Positions 1 to 9,468 are shown, numbered from the stretch's first letter. The stretch is 64,000 bases of DNA from an uncultured Acetatifactor sp. (GCA_947595925.1 CANQEV010000001.1:1-64000); one strand, 5' to 3'. Notes: a model not told the origin generated them from the letters alone. Numbers and translations are program-made.

Positions 1-249
1 CTGGGGATCGGGCGGGCCATCGGGGAAGCCATGGCCATTATGATGGTGGCGGGAAATGTGGCCAATATGCCGGCCCTTACCAGATCCGTGCGCTTCCTGA
101 CCACCGGCATATCCATTGAATTGAACTACTCCCAGGATGGGAGCTTACAGCGGCAGGCGCTATTTTCCATCGGCCTTGTCCTGTTCCTCTTTATCATGCT
201 CATCAACGCCTTTTTGAATCTCGTTTTGAAAAGGGAGAAGGAGACTTAA
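1..249 (+). CDS. pstC: Phosphate ABC transporter permease PstC, C-terminal part (cut by window start)
   Basis: This open frame enters from base 1 and is the last 82 residues of a membrane permease. It begins with an IGRAIGEAMA-like stretch, the conserved EAA-type loop of PstC that contacts the PstB ATPase, then a periplasmic segment and one final membrane helix (about residues 58-78). The stop codon abuts the pstA start. PstC pairs with PstA to form the channel for inorganic phosphate import. The start and most of the gene, and presumably pstS, lie upstream of the window. Confidence 0.93.
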   Translation: MGIGRAIGEAMAIMMVAGNVANMPALTRSVRFLTTGISIELNYSQDGSLQRQALFSIGLVLFLFIMLINAFLNLVLKREKET

Positions 250-1089
250 ATGAGACGAAAAATCTATGAAATTGCGGGGAGGGTCCTTCTATACGGATGC
301 ACGGCGGTAACGGTCTCCCTGCTCTTGTTTCTCATCGGCTATATCTTTTGGCGGGGGATTGGCGGTATCAACTGGCGGTTTTTATCCACTGCCGAGAGCG
401 TCATAAACGGGACGGTGGGTATTCTCCCGGCAATCAAAAATACGGTTTTTGTGATCGCTGTATCCCTGATCGTATCCCTTCCTCTGGGAGTAGGTGCGGC
501 GGTCTATCTCACCGAGTACGCCCGGAACCGGCGGCTTGTGTCGGCGATTGAGTTTGCCTCCGAAACGCTGGCAGGGATTCCCTCCATCATATACGCTCTT
601 GTCGGCGTCATTCTCTTCTGCACGGCGCTGAAGCTGCAGAAGACGCTGCTGGCCGGTTCCCTGACGCTGGTGATCATGATCCTGCCAACCATCATGAGGT
701 CAACGCAGGAGAGCCTGAAAACGGTGCCAGTTTCTTTCAGGGAGGGCGCTCTCGGACTTGGAAGCGGGAAGTGGCACATGATCCGCACGGTCGTGCTGCC
801 ATCCTCCGTCGATGGGATCGTCACAGGATGTATTCTCGCCGTGGGAAGAGTGGTGGGGGAAAGCGCGGTGCTGATGTACACTGCCGGGATGAGCATGGCA
901 ATGCAGAACTTTTCCATCCACCGGGTGACAGGCGCGTCGGGTGCCACCCTAACCGTTGCGCTTTATCATTATGCCAAAGAAAAAGCGGATTTTTCGGTCG
1001 CTTTTTCCATTGCGACCATCCTGTTGATCCTCACTGTGCTGATTAATTTTTCCGCGAGTTTTCTCGGCAGAAAACTGGGAAGGAGCTGA
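250..1089 (+). CDS. pstA: Phosphate ABC transporter permease PstA
   Basis: This 279-residue protein is the second channel subunit of the high-affinity phosphate importer. It has about six membrane helices; the first spans roughly residues 11-32. The cytoplasmic coupling loop reads REGALGLGSGKW followed by VGRVVGESA, typical of PstA. It starts one base after the pstC stop and ends 3 bases before pstB, so the genes are one transcription unit. Length is normal for the family. Nothing looks damaged. Confidence 0.95.
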   Translation: MRRKIYEIAGRVLLYGCTAVTVSLLLFLIGYIFWRGIGGINWRFLSTAESVINGTVGILPAIKNTVFVIAVSLIVSLPLGVGAAVYLTEYARNRRLVSAIEFASETLAGIPSIIYALVGVILFCTALKLQKTLLAGSLTLVIMILPTIMRSTQESLKTVPVSFREGALGLGSGKWHMIRTVVLPSSVDGIVTGCILAVGRVVGESAVLMYTAGMSMAMQNFSIHRVTGASGATLTVALYHYAKEKADFSVAFSIATILLILTVLINFSASFLGRKLGRS

Positions 1090-1092
1090 CTT

Positions 1093-1851
1093 ATGTATGA
1101 ACCGATTATTTCTGCAAGGAATCTTGATTTTTATTACGGCGAAACACACGCTTTGAAGAACATTCATCTGGATATTCCCGAACATAATATCACGGCGCTC
1201 ATCGGACCGTCCGGCTGTGGAAAATCCACGTTTCTGCGGACGATCAATCGGATGAATGATCTGATTGAAGGCGTAAAAGTGACGGGATCGCTAACCTACC
1301 GGGGTGCGGAAATCTATGCTCCCGACCGGGATGTGACGGAACTTCGCAGGAACATCGGCATGGTATTTCAAAAGCCCAATCCGTTTCCCATGTCCATCTA
1401 CGACAATGTAGCTTACGGTCCGCGCACCCATGGGATACGCGCCAGGGCGAGACTGGACGACATTGTGGAGCAATCTCTGCGGGACGCTGCCATTTGGGAC
1501 GAGGTAAAGGACCGGCTGAAAAAGAACGCGTTGGGACTTTCCGGAGGTCAGCAGCAGCGCCTCTGCATCGCCCGCGCCCTGGCGGTAAAGCCGGACGTCC
1601 TTCTGATGGATGAGTCCACCTCGGCCCTGGATCCGATATCCACCTCTAAAATTGAGGATCTGGCCATGGAACTGAAAAAAAAGTATACCATCGTCATCGT
1701 CACGCACAATATGCAGCAGGCAGTGCGGATTTCTGACCGGACGGCATTTTTCCTTTTGGGAGAGCTGATAGAATATGGAGATACGGAGAAAATGTTCTCG
1801 GGGCCGGAGGATAAACGGACCGAGGATTATATCACAGGGAGGTTTGGATAA
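1093..1851 (+). CDS. pstB: Phosphate ABC transporter ATP-binding protein PstB
   Basis: This 252-residue ATPase energises phosphate uptake by PstC/PstA. It shows Walker [10 protein letters not shown] (about 38-46), the Q-loop region VFQKPNPFP, signature LSGGQQQR, Walker B VLLMDES and the H-loop VTHN. The [11 protein letters not shown] segment is characteristic of PstB rather than other importers. Its stop overlaps the phoU start as TAATG, so translation of the two is probably coupled. Confidence 0.97.
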   Translation: MYEPIISARNLDFYYGETHALKNIHLDIPEHNITALIGPSGCGKSTFLRTINRMNDLIEGVKVTGSLTYRGAEIYAPDRDVTELRRNIGMVFQKPNPFPMSIYDNVAYGPRTHGIRARARLDDIVEQSLRDAAIWDEVKDRLKKNALGLSGGQQQRLCIARALAVKPDVLLMDESTSALDPISTSKIEDLAMELKKKYTIVIVTHNMQQAVRISDRTAFFLLGELIEYGDTEKMFSGPEDKRTEDYITGRFG

Positions 1852-2501
1852 TGAGGACGAGGTTTGACGAGCAGTTGAATACGCTGGGACAGGAGCTGAT
1901 CAGGATGGGAGCACTGTGCGAAGAAGTGATATCCCTAGCGGCTTCCGCCCTCATTCAGAAGGACGATGCGCTGGCGGCAAAAATCGCGCCCCTCGATCAG
2001 AAAATAGACGAAAAGGAACGGCAGATCGAATCGATGTGCCTGCGGCTCCTGCTGCAGCAGCAGCCGGTGGCACGGGATCTCAGACAGATATCCGCCGCAT
2101 TGAAAATGGTGACGGATATGGAGCGCATCGGGGATCAGGCGGAGGATGTTGCGGAAATTCTCCCTTTTTTGAATGACAGGACACTCCCCGAACATATTCA
2201 GATCCGGGAGATGGCAAAGGCAACGATCAAGATGGTGACGGACAGTGTGGACGCTTATGTGAAACAGGATACTTCTATAGCCGAAGAGGTCATTGCCTCC
2301 GACGACATTGTGGACGACTACTTTACAGAGATTAAAAGCAGTCTGATTTCCCTGATCGCGCAAAATCCCACCGAAGGGGAATATGCCCTTGACCTTTTGA
2401 TGGTAGCAAAATATTTTGAAAGGATCGGGGATCACGCCACAAACATTGCCGGCTGGGTGCTGTTTTCCGTTACCGGGGAAAAAGGAGAGCAGCAGGCATG
2501 A
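1851..2501 (+). CDS. phoU: Phosphate signalling protein PhoU
   Basis: This 216-residue all-helical protein has two PhoU repeats, each carrying the family metal-binding acidic signature (DMERIGDQAEDVAE near residue 90 and YFERIGDHATNIAGW near residue 190). PhoU lowers PstSCAB transport and links transporter state to the PhoR kinase. It is the last transport-linked gene before the two regulatory genes, which follow after a 50-base gap. Length and both motifs are intact. Confidence 0.96.
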   Translation: MRTRFDEQLNTLGQELIRMGALCEEVISLAASALIQKDDALAAKIAPLDQKIDEKERQIESMCLRLLLQQQPVARDLRQISAALKMVTDMERIGDQAEDVAEILPFLNDRTLPEHIQIREMAKATIKMVTDSVDAYVKQDTSIAEEVIASDDIVDDYFTEIKSSLISLIAQNPTEGEYALDLLMVAKYFERIGDHATNIAGWVLFSVTGEKGEQQA

Positions 2502-2551
2502 GATTGAAAGCCTTGTGAAAAGGTGTTATGATAGAGCGGAGGAGTGGCAAA

Positions 2552-3220
2552 ATGATTTTCTGTGTGGAAGACGACAACGGAATACGCGATTTGATGATAT
2601 ATGCCCTGAACGCCGCGGGTTTTGAGGCAAGGGGGTTTTCGGAGGGAGCGGCCTTTCTGGACGCGCTTCGCGAGGAGAGCCCGGAACTGGTGCTTCTTGA
2701 CATCATGCTTCCCGGCGAAGACGGCATCAGCATTTTGAAACAGCTGCGGGCGGACGGCAACAAGGTGCCGGTCATCATGGCTACGGCAAAGGGGACCGAG
2801 TATGATAAGGTGATCGGGCTTGATTTGGGTGCGGACGATTATCTTGCAAAGCCTTTTGGCATGATGGAAATGGTGTCCCGTGTGAAAGCGGTGCTCCGCC
2901 GCGTATCCCCCGTCCCGCAAGGCGAGGTGCTGTCCCGCTGCGGGATACAGATGGACACGGCAAAGCACATCGTAACGGCAGAGGGGACCCCGGTAGAGTT
3001 GACCTTTAAGGAATATGAATTGCTTCGGAAATTTATGGAAAATCCGGGGCGGGTGTTCACCCGGGACCAGCTTCTGTCAAGTATATGGGGCGATGCGTAC
3101 ATGGGAGAAACCCGCACGGTGGATGTCCATATCGGTACGTTGCGGGGCAAATTGGGACGCTGCGGCGACCGCATTGAGACTGTGCGGGGCGTTGGTTATC
3201 GCTTGGGGGAGGAAAGATGA
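2552..3220 (+). CDS. PhoB-like OmpR-family response regulator
   Basis: This 222-residue protein has a receiver domain with the acidic pair EDD near residue 6, phospho-acceptor Asp50 in VLLDIMLP and the conserved Lys in DDYLAKPFG, followed by an OmpR/PhoB winged helix ending in ETVRGVGYRL. The start at 2552 was chosen over an in-frame ATG at 2528 because GGAGG lies just upstream of 2552. Given its place after pstCAB-phoU, control of phosphate-starvation genes is the natural inference. It overlaps the kinase gene by 4 bases (ATGA). Confidence 0.9.
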   Translation: MIFCVEDDNGIRDLMIYALNAAGFEARGFSEGAAFLDALREESPELVLLDIMLPGEDGISILKQLRADGNKVPVIMATAKGTEYDKVIGLDLGADDYLAKPFGMMEMVSRVKAVLRRVSPVPQGEVLSRCGIQMDTAKHIVTAEGTPVELTFKEYELLRKFMENPGRVFTRDQLLSSIWGDAYMGETRTVDVHIGTLRGKLGRCGDRIETVRGVGYRLGEER

Positions 3221-4881
3221 CAAAACGGATTTTCAGGTCGATATGCCTTGTGGCAATCGCGGTTTTCCTTGCTTCCGTGGTGTTGTTTCTGGGCGTGCTT
3301 TATGATTATTTTGGAGATGTTCAGCAAAGTGGGTTAAAGACGCAGACGGAGCTGGCCGCGCAGGGCGTTCAGACTGTGGGTGCGGAATATTTTGAAGGGC
3401 TTTCTCCAAAAGGATACCGGATCTCCTGGATCAGTGCGGACGGTAGCGTACTCTACGACAGCGAAGCGGACTTTTCCGAAATGGAAAATCACCTTGCGCG
3501 AGAGGAAATCAAAGAGGCGCTTGCATCCGGCTACGGTGAGAGTTCCCGGTATTCCGTTACTTTAATGGAACGCACTCTATACAGTGCGAAAAGGCTGCCG
3601 GATGGAACGGTGATCCGGCTTTCCGTGGCACAAAGTACGCTCCTGACGCTTCTTCTCGGAATGACGCAACCCATTCTCATTATCATTGTGATCGCCATCG
3701 GAATCTCTTTCTGGCTGGCGCGTCGCCTTTCCAAGCACATTACCGCTCCCTTGAACCGGCTGAATCTGGACGATCCGCTGAACAATGAGGGATACGACGA
3801 GCTTTCTCCGCTTCTCCGCCGGATCGACGCCCAGCAGCGGCAGATCCGAAAGCAGGAAAGGGAACTTAGCCAAAAGCAGGAGGAATTTGAGGCCGTCACG
3901 GAAAATATGGCGGAGGGCATACTTCTCCTAAATACGAAAGGCATAATTTTAGGGATCAATCGTTCAGCGGAAATCCTTTTCGGAACCACCCATGCCTGCA
4001 TCGGGAAACATATTTTATCGGTCAATCGCAACATAGAAATGTCGGAGCTGCTTTCGGGGATCGAAAACGGTGTGCGGATGGAAAAAATCATAGACCTGAA
4101 GGGCAGAAAATATCAGTTCGCCGTCAGTCCGGTCAGTGAGAGTGGCAATATTTCAGGAGCTGTCCTTCTCCTGCTTGATGTTACGGAGAAAGAACAGGCC
4201 GAACAAATGCGCCGGGAATTTACGGCGAACGTATCCCATGAACTCAAAACGCCGTTGCATACCATTGCCGGGTGCGCGGAGCTTTTGGAGAACGGCATGG
4301 TGCGCCCCGAAGACCGGTCGAGGTTCTATTCTCAGATCCGGGGCGAGGCCGGACGCATGATCTCTTTGGTGGAGGATATTATTCGTCTTTCCCATCTGGA
4401 CGAGGGCGCGGATGATATGAAGCGGGAGAGTGTCGATCTGTATGAGCTGGCGGCTGAAACAGCCAGGTCTCTTTCCGGCGGGGCGGAAAGCGCCGGCGTT
4501 TCCGTAAGCGTCGATGGAGAAAACGCTATAGTGAACGGTGTACCCCAGCTTCTTGAGAGTATTGTTTATAATCTTATGGACAATGCGATCAAGTATAACC
4601 GGCAGGGCGGGACGGTAAAAGTATTTGTAAATCGATTAGAGGGAGCCGTCCGCCTCTGCGTAGCTGACACGGGGATCGGTATTCCGAAAGAACTTCAGGA
4701 GCGCATTTTCGAGCGGTTCTACCGGGTGGATAAGAGCCGTTCCAAGGAGCTTGGCGGTACGGGACTTGGCCTGTCCATCGTCAAACACGCCGCAAGGCTC
4801 CATGACGCGAAAATCGAACTGCAGAGCGAGGAGGGAGAGGGCACGGCCATCACAGTGGTTTTCCCTGCTGTAAGAGAATAA
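3217..4881 (+). CDS. PhoR-like sensor histidine kinase
   Basis: This 554-residue membrane kinase has an N-terminal helix (about 7-30), an extracytoplasmic region, a second helix (about 140-168), a HAMP-like linker with a coiled coil, a PAS domain (about 225-325), the phospho-acceptor His341 in VSHELKTPLH, and an ATPase domain with N-box DNAIKYNR, DTGIGIP, and GTGLGLSIV. This is the PhoR domain order. It is translationally coupled to the regulator upstream. The signal is probably relayed by PhoU and the Pst complex rather than by a ligand. Confidence 0.92.
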   Translation: MTKRIFRSICLVAIAVFLASVVLFLGVLYDYFGDVQQSGLKTQTELAAQGVQTVGAEYFEGLSPKGYRISWISADGSVLYDSEADFSEMENHLAREEIKEALASGYGESSRYSVTLMERTLYSAKRLPDGTVIRLSVAQSTLLTLLLGMTQPILIIIVIAIGISFWLARRLSKHITAPLNRLNLDDPLNNEGYDELSPLLRRIDAQQRQIRKQERELSQKQEEFEAVTENMAEGILLLNTKGIILGINRSAEILFGTTHACIGKHILSVNRNIEMSELLSGIENGVRMEKIIDLKGRKYQFAVSPVSESGNISGAVLLLLDVTEKEQAEQMRREFTANVSHELKTPLHTIAGCAELLENGMVRPEDRSRFYSQIRGEAGRMISLVEDIIRLSHLDEGADDMKRESVDLYELAAETARSLSGGAESAGVSVSVDGENAIVNGVPQLLESIVYNLMDNAIKYNRQGGTVKVFVNRLEGAVRLCVADTGIGIPKELQERIFERFYRVDKSRSKELGGTGLGLSIVKHAARLHDAKIELQSEEGEGTAITVVFPAVRE

Positions 4882-4923
4882 AAAACTCCGAAACCCGTGA
4901 TTTTGCAGGAAATGTTCCGCGGC

Positions 4924-5841
4924 TTATTTCAGGAAACCGTTGACGATCTGTTCCTCCGCCTCCGCCTCGGTGAGCCCCAGGGTCATCAGTTTGATGATCT
5001 GTTCCCCGGCGATCTTGCCGATGGCGGCCTCGTGGATCAGGGCGGCGTCCAGGTGGTTGGCGGTGATCTCCGGGATGGCGCTGATCTTTGCGTTGTCCAT
5101 GATGATGGCGTCGCACTCCGAATGGCCGGCGCAGCGGTTGTTGCCGTTGATCTTCGCCAGGAAGAGCTGGCGGGAATTTTCCTTTGCCACGGCGCGGGAG
5201 ATCAGGTTGGCGCTGGAGCCCTCGCCGTTTAAGTCTACCTGGAAGGAGGATTCCGCGGTCTGGCTGCCGTGGGTCATCAGCCGCTCCGTGATGATGAGCT
5301 TCGCGCCCGCGTCCAGGGTGGCGCTGGTGGTGCGCTTTGTGGAATCCACGCCCTTGATCTGGACGGTCTCCATCTCCATAAAGCTGTTTTCTCCCAAATT
5401 GACCACCGTCTCCGGGTTCATGATGCGCTGGCCGTTTCCGTCGCCGCTCCCGTAGTGCTTCTCCACATATTTCACATGGGAGTTCTTTCCGATAAAGAAG
5501 CTGTGGACGCCGTCATGCTTGCTGTCCAGGTCGCCGCTGTTGTGGATCCCGCAGCCGGCGATGATAACCACGTCACAGTCGTCCCCGATGTAGAAGTCAT
5601 TGTACACCATTTCCGTCAGTCCGCTCTGGCTCAACACCACGGGAATGTGTACGCTCTCTTTCTTTGTGCCGGGCTTGATCACGATGTCAATGCCCTGTTT
5701 GTCCTGCTTCGTCACGATGTCGATGTTGGCGGAGGTGTTCCGGGCCACGCTCTCGCCGTTGGCACGGATGTTGTAGGCTCCGGCGGGAACATCGTGCAGG
5801 CCGGCCACCTGTTCCAATAAAGTCTTCTGAATTTCGTCCAT
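4924..5841 (-). CDS. SufB/SufD-family Fe-S scaffold protein
   Basis: This 305-residue protein belongs to the SufB/SufD beta-helix family that builds Fe-S clusters with SufC. The C-terminal core contains GHSECDAI and then the typical helix HEAAIGKIAGEQ, which contacts SufC. It is much shorter than classical SufB (about 460-480 residues) because the N-terminal region is reduced. The start at 5841 has GAGG upstream; an earlier GTG at 5880 has no clear site. It lies 70 bases downstream of sufC. No second SufB/D, SufS or SufU gene is nearby, so the scaffold may be a homodimer. Confidence 0.85.
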   Translation of the reverse strand: MDEIQKTLLEQVAGLHDVPAGAYNIRANGESVARNTSANIDIVTKQDKQGIDIVIKPGTKKESVHIPVVLSQSGLTEMVYNDFYIGDDCDVVIIAGCGIHNSGDLDSKHDGVHSFFIGKNSHVKYVEKHYGSGDGNGQRIMNPETVVNLGENSFMEMETVQIKGVDSTKRTTSATLDAGAKLIITERLMTHGSQTAESSFQVDLNGEGSSANLISRAVAKENSRQLFLAKINGNNRCAGHSECDAIIMDNAKISAIPEITANHLDAALIHEAAIGKIAGEQIIKLMTLGLTEAEAEEQIVNGFLK

Positions 5842-5911
5842 AGTTACCTCGATTCCTGACCCATTATATTTTAATGACACAAAAATGTTATTTTACAGCT
5901 GGTGGCAATAT

Positions 5912-6631
5912 TTATTGGTAAAACTTACACCCGCCGGTTCCGTTTAAGAGTTCCGGAAGAATATCTTCCCGCTTTCCTTTTGCCTTGACGGCACCGTCCG
6001 CGATTACGACGATCTCGTCCGCGATATTCAGGATCCTTTCCTGGTGGGAGATGATGACCAGGGAATTCTCCCGCTTGTCGTGGAGCTCTTCAAAGACTTT
6101 GATCAGGTTGGAAAAACTCCAGAGATCGATGCCCGCCTCCGGCTCGTCGAAGACGGAGAGGGGGGTGTTGCGGGCGATGATGGATGCGATCTCGATGCGC
6201 TTCAGCTCGCCGCCGGAAAGACTGGCGTCCACCTCCCGGTTGATATAGTCCCTGGCGCAGAGTCCCACTTTGGAGAGATATTCACAGGCCGCCGCCGTAC
6301 TGAGCTTTTCCCCGGCGGCGAGGGTGATCAGATCCCGGACCTTGATCCCCTTGAAGCGGACGGGCTGCTGGAAGGCAAAACTGATGCCAAGGCGCGCCCG
6401 CCCGGTGATATCCAGTTCCGTGATATCCTGGCCGTTCCAGAGGATCTGGCCGCCCGTGGGTTTCTCTATTCCCATGATCAGCTTCGCCAGGGTGGACTTG
6501 CCGCCGCCATTGGGGCCGGTGATGGCCGTAAAGGTGTTGTCGCCCAGGGTGAGGCTGATGTCCTTGATGATCTCTTTCGGGGCCGGACCCTGCTCCTTGA
6601 CCTGAAAGGAGAGGTTTTTCAGTTCTAGCAT
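5912..6631 (-). CDS. sufC: SufC, Fe-S cluster assembly ATPase
   Basis: This 240-residue ABC-type ATPase has Walker A GPNGGGKST, the SufC-like segment FAFQQPVRFKGI, signature LSGGELKR, Walker B LSVFDEPEAGIDLW and an H-loop ISHQ. SufC drives conformational change of the SufB/D scaffold; it is soluble, not a transporter. The start at 6631 was chosen because AAGGAGG lies 7 bases upstream; the frame is open 29 codons further without a site. It is first in a two-gene minus-strand unit. Confidence 0.93.
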   Translation of the reverse strand: MLELKNLSFQVKEQGPAPKEIIKDISLTLGDNTFTAITGPNGGGKSTLAKLIMGIEKPTGGQILWNGQDITELDITGRARLGISFAFQQPVRFKGIKVRDLITLAAGEKLSTAAACEYLSKVGLCARDYINREVDASLSGGELKRIEIASIIARNTPLSVFDEPEAGIDLWSFSNLIKVFEELHDKRENSLVIISHQERILNIADEIVVIADGAVKAKGKREDILPELLNGTGGCKFYQ

Positions 6632-6993
6632 ATCGTAACCTCCTTGCTGAATCACTTTCAGCGATATCGTACTGCAGCGGTTCAGCCGGCTGCCGGTTTT
6701 GAGGAATGTCGCATCCACAGGGGACTTTCCCCTATCCGGAGGGGGTGCCCCGCCGATTTATAGGGCAAAGAGAGCCGTATCACAGCGGTGAAGTGCAAAA
6801 GTCTGGCACCCAGGATTGCCCAGGCTGAACTGTTACTATTGTATAACAGAAAATGTAAATTTACCATACCATTTTTCAGAAAGCTGTGATACAATATAAG
6901 AAATAGCTGTGGACGAGGAAAAGGAAAGGGAATTTTACGGATAAACGGAGAAAAGCAGAAGGGAAAATATAAAATATTTCAGGAGGTCCGCAA
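6632..6993. other. Divergent intergenic region between sufC and the chemotaxis receptor
   Basis: This 362-base gap separates two divergent genes. I see no gene in it. Around 6720-6765 there are short G/C-rich inverted runs (gggga...tcccc and a gcaccccc stretch read on the minus strand) that could fold in the sufC leader. Around 6829-6848 a short dyad CTGTTA...TAACAG is present, and near 6890 a TACAAT hexamer could serve as the -10 of the receptor gene, but its -35 is poor. No known riboswitch is recognised. Confidence 0.4.
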
Positions 6994-8523
6994 ATGATTT
7001 CAAACAATGAAAAGACACATCTGGAAAAGCGCCTGGAAGAACGCCTGGAGATGAGGCTGAACGAAAAAGCATACATCAACCGTCAGGCGATTCTGGGCAA
7101 TGGCATTGTAAACGGGGTGATCATGCTGGCGTATCTGGTGGAATTTCTAAAGGGTTCCAGGTCGCTTTTGTACACGCTGGTCATGCTGGCGCTCACTGTT
7201 GTACCAGTGATCGTCCTGGTGTCGATGTATAAGAAGAAACCGGAATCCAATGACATTCGCACCGTGATGGTCTGCTGTTTCGGAGTCCTGTATACCTATG
7301 TGATCTTTACGACGAACAGCGTTCTGCCGTTTACCTACGCCATCCCGATCTTCTTTGTCATAACGGTGTACTCCAATCTGCGCTTCTGCCTGGTGGTGGG
7401 GATCGTCGCAAATGTGCTGAACATGGCCAGCGTGCTGTATATTGCGCTCACGAAGGGATATGCGCCGGAGGAAGTGCCGGATGTGGAGATCCGGGTGCTG
7501 CTCTTTTTAGTGGTAGGCGTTTTCCTGGCGATCACGACCCTGGCGAACTCCAAAGTGAATGAGGCGAAGGTGGCGGATATCAACCGTCAGAAGGAAGATA
7601 CCAATCGTCTGCTGAAGGCGATCCTGACTACGGCAAACAGCATGATCGCGGATGTGGAGGCGGTTTCCCAGAAGATGAAGCTCCTGGGCGATTCCGTGAA
7701 TTACATACATGATTCCATGGGCGAGGTCAGCGTCGGCAGCACGGAGACGGCGGAGTCCGTACAGGATCAGCTCCAGCAGACCGAGAGCATCCAGAATTAT
7801 ATCGCGCAGGTGAAAGACACCGCAAATTCCATCGAGAACAACATGGAGCACACGAAAAACATGGTGAGCGAAGGCCGGCAGAAGATGGCGGCGCTGGCCG
7901 AGCAGGTGGAGAAGTCCATGCAGGCCAACGAGACTGTGCTGAAACAGATGGAAGAGCTGAACGCATATACCCAAAAGATGAACACCATCATCGAGACCAT
8001 CACCAGCATTGCAAACAGCACCGGAATGCTGGCGCTGAATGCCAGCATCGAGGCGGCGAGAGCGGGGGAAGCCGGAAGGGGCTTTGCAGTTGTGGCTGAC
8101 GAGATCTCCGGGCTGGCAAATCAGACCAAGTCCGCAACCGTCAATATTACGGATCTGATCAGCAATATCAAGCAGGAGCTGGTGGACGTTTCCAAGGCCG
8201 TAGCGGTGGTGACCCAGAGCAATCAGGAGAACGCCGAGAGCACGAACGTCGTCAGCGAAAACTTCGACGGCATTGCCCAGGAGACGGAGAACATCAACAG
8301 CCAGACCAAGGATCTGGCGTCCGCCGTGGCATCCCTGGAGGCTGCAAACGCCGGTATCGTAGAGAAGATCCAGACCATTTCCGCGATTACCCAGGAGGTT
8401 TCCGCGCACGCCAGCGAGACTTACGAGTCCTGCGAGGAGAACAGCGCGATGGTGAACCAGGTGAATCAGCTGGTTCAGAAGCTCAGCGAGGGCGCGGTGG
8501 AACTCAAGAAGCAGGAAGCATAA
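6994..8523 (+). CDS. Methyl-accepting chemotaxis protein with a multi-helix membrane sensor
   Basis: This 509-residue receptor has a short charged N-terminus, about six membrane helices between residues 30 and 190 with little outside the membrane, and then a cytoplasmic coiled-coil signalling domain. The hairpin tip is well conserved ([29 protein letters not shown]). There is no recognisable HAMP domain and no large ligand domain, so the signal is probably sensed within the membrane. It reports to CheA/CheW. AGGAGG precedes the ATG. No che or flagellar genes are near, so it is an orphan receptor. Confidence 0.92.
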   Translation: MISNNEKTHLEKRLEERLEMRLNEKAYINRQAILGNGIVNGVIMLAYLVEFLKGSRSLLYTLVMLALTVVPVIVLVSMYKKKPESNDIRTVMVCCFGVLYTYVIFTTNSVLPFTYAIPIFFVITVYSNLRFCLVVGIVANVLNMASVLYIALTKGYAPEEVPDVEIRVLLFLVVGVFLAITTLANSKVNEAKVADINRQKEDTNRLLKAILTTANSMIADVEAVSQKMKLLGDSVNYIHDSMGEVSVGSTETAESVQDQLQQTESIQNYIAQVKDTANSIENNMEHTKNMVSEGRQKMAALAEQVEKSMQANETVLKQMEELNAYTQKMNTIIETITSIANSTGMLALNASIEAARAGEAGRGFAVVADEISGLANQTKSATVNITDLISNIKQELVDVSKAVAVVTQSNQENAESTNVVSENFDGIAQETENINSQTKDLASAVASLEAANAGIVEKIQTISAITQEVSAHASETYESCEENSAMVNQVNQLVQKLSEGAVELKKQEA

Positions 8524-8529
8524 TAGGTG

Positions 8530-8791
8530 GGTCCAGTTCAGCCCGCGCCATTCGCAAAGCCGCGCCTGCGGCGCTTACCGCTGCTTCGCGAATGTCTTGC
8601 GCATTAGAAGGAAGGTTCCGTCCCTGAACGGTCCAGTTCAGCCCGCGCCATTCGCAAAGCCGCGCCTGCGGCGCTTACCGCTGCTTCGCAGCTGTCTTTG
8701 CTCATAAGATGGCGCTCACTCAGTCGCCGGTATCCGGGAAAAATTCGTGCGAGCACGATTTTTCCCGAAATTCGGCGACTGGCTGAACTGG
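8530..8791. repeat. Composite intergenic repeat: 60-bp direct repeat plus long hairpin
   Basis: Bases 8530-8589 recur exactly at 8630-8689 (100-base offset). Each copy begins with CCAGTTCAGCC and contains CGCGCCTGCGGCGC and CATTCGC; the first copy also continues to GCGAATG. The block ends with a hairpin: CAGTCGCCG (8721-8729) pairs with CGGCGACTG (8773-8781), and inside it CGGGAAAAATTCGTGC pairs with GCACGATTTTTCCCG. The last bases GGCTGAACTGG (8781-8791) are the inverse of the opening motif. It looks like a dispersed palindromic element, without any coding frame. Confidence 0.8.
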
Positions 8792-8808
8792 AAAAATTTA
8801 AATTTCTC

Positions 8809-8837
8809 TTGACTTTTTTTTGAAAAGCGGATACAAT
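8809..8837 (+). promoter_or_regulatory. Promoter of tRNA-Arg
   Basis: TTGACT (8809-8814) and TACAAT (8832-8837) are separated by 17 bases, a near-consensus housekeeping promoter. Transcription would start about 8844, some 26 bases before the tRNA. Confidence 0.8.
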
Positions 8838-8869
8838 ACATACTGTTGCAGGGATGCAGCGTAGGATAT

Positions 8870-8943
8870 GTGTGTTTAGCTCAGCTGGATAGAGCGTTTG
8901 GCTACGGACCAAAAGGTCGGGGGTTCGAATCCTCTAACACACG
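8870..8943 (+). tRNA. tRNA-Arg (anticodon ACG)
   Basis: A full cloverleaf can be drawn: acceptor GTGTGTT pairs with AACACAC, the D arm is GCTC/GAGC, the anticodon stem TTTGG/CCAAA closes loop CTACGGA with anticodon ACG, and the T arm carries TTCGAAT. The discriminator base is G; CCA is not encoded. The first base of the anticodon is normally edited to inosine, reading CGU, CGC and CGA. It has its own promoter and terminator. Confidence 0.96.
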
Positions 8944-8951
8944 CGTATAAG

Positions 8952-8984
8952 GCGATAGGATGTATGTCCTATCGCTTTTGTTTT
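8952..8984 (+). terminator. Rho-independent terminator after tRNA-Arg
   Basis: GCGATAGGA (8952-8960) pairs with TCCTATCGC (8967-8975) and is followed by TTTTGTTTT. Confidence 0.9.
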
Positions 8985-9044
8985 GGCTGACCGTTGCGGA
9001 TAAGCCTTGCAGGATGGGCTTCGGGCGGCAGGGAGAGGGATCGG

Positions 9045-9371
9045 ATGGAACAGGAACGGACAGCGCGGACAGGAAGCGAACCCCAGGGCAAGAGGATCTG
9101 CAGGCGGTGCCTGACCCGTGAGATGGCGGGACAGGAGCGAACCTACGAGACGATCAGGCAGTATATCGATGGGCTGGACAGTTCGGAAAGAGCGGATGGG
9201 AAACTCTATGAACGCCGTCTGGAGGGCTGTAAGGCCTGCGAAAAGCTCCTGGAGGGCATGTGCCTGGCCTGCGGCTGCTATGTGGAGATCAGGGCCGCGA
9301 AAGCGTCGCAGGACTGTCCGTATGGAAGATGGAAGTCCTGTGATGTGGAAGACCAGACTGATCAGGTCTGA
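9045..9371 (+). CDS. Small Cys-rich protein, DUF6171-like
   Basis: This 108-residue soluble protein has four paired cysteines: CRRC near residue 19, CKAC near residue 64, and CLACGC then a single Cys further on, suggesting one or two zinc sites. The pattern of an N-terminal CxxC, a YIxxL helix and GMCLACGCYVEIRAAK resembles DUF6171 of Lachnospiraceae; the name is from memory of the family. Function is unknown. The ATG at 9045 is chosen over a TTG at 8994 because a purine-rich GGGAGAGGGA site precedes it. It converges on the gene at 9469-10560. Confidence 0.75.
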   Translation: MEQERTARTGSEPQGKRICRRCLTREMAGQERTYETIRQYIDGLDSSERADGKLYERRLEGCKACEKLLEGMCLACGCYVEIRAAKASQDCPYGRWKSCDVEDQTDQV

Positions 9372-9425
9372 TACGGAAGAACGCCTGGCCTGGAGTCCCA
9401 ACACCCAAAATCAACGCAAAAAAGA

Positions 9426-9460
9426 GCTGCCGCACATAACATGTGCGGCAGCCCCCTTTT
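9426..9460. terminator. Bidirectional terminator between convergent genes
   Basis: A 12-bp perfect stem (9426-9437 with 9441-9452, 3-base loop) is flanked by CCCCCTTTT on the right and by an A-run on the left, which is TCTTTTTT on the minus strand. It can end transcription from both sides. Confidence 0.9.
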
Positions 9461-9468
9461 CTTTAACG

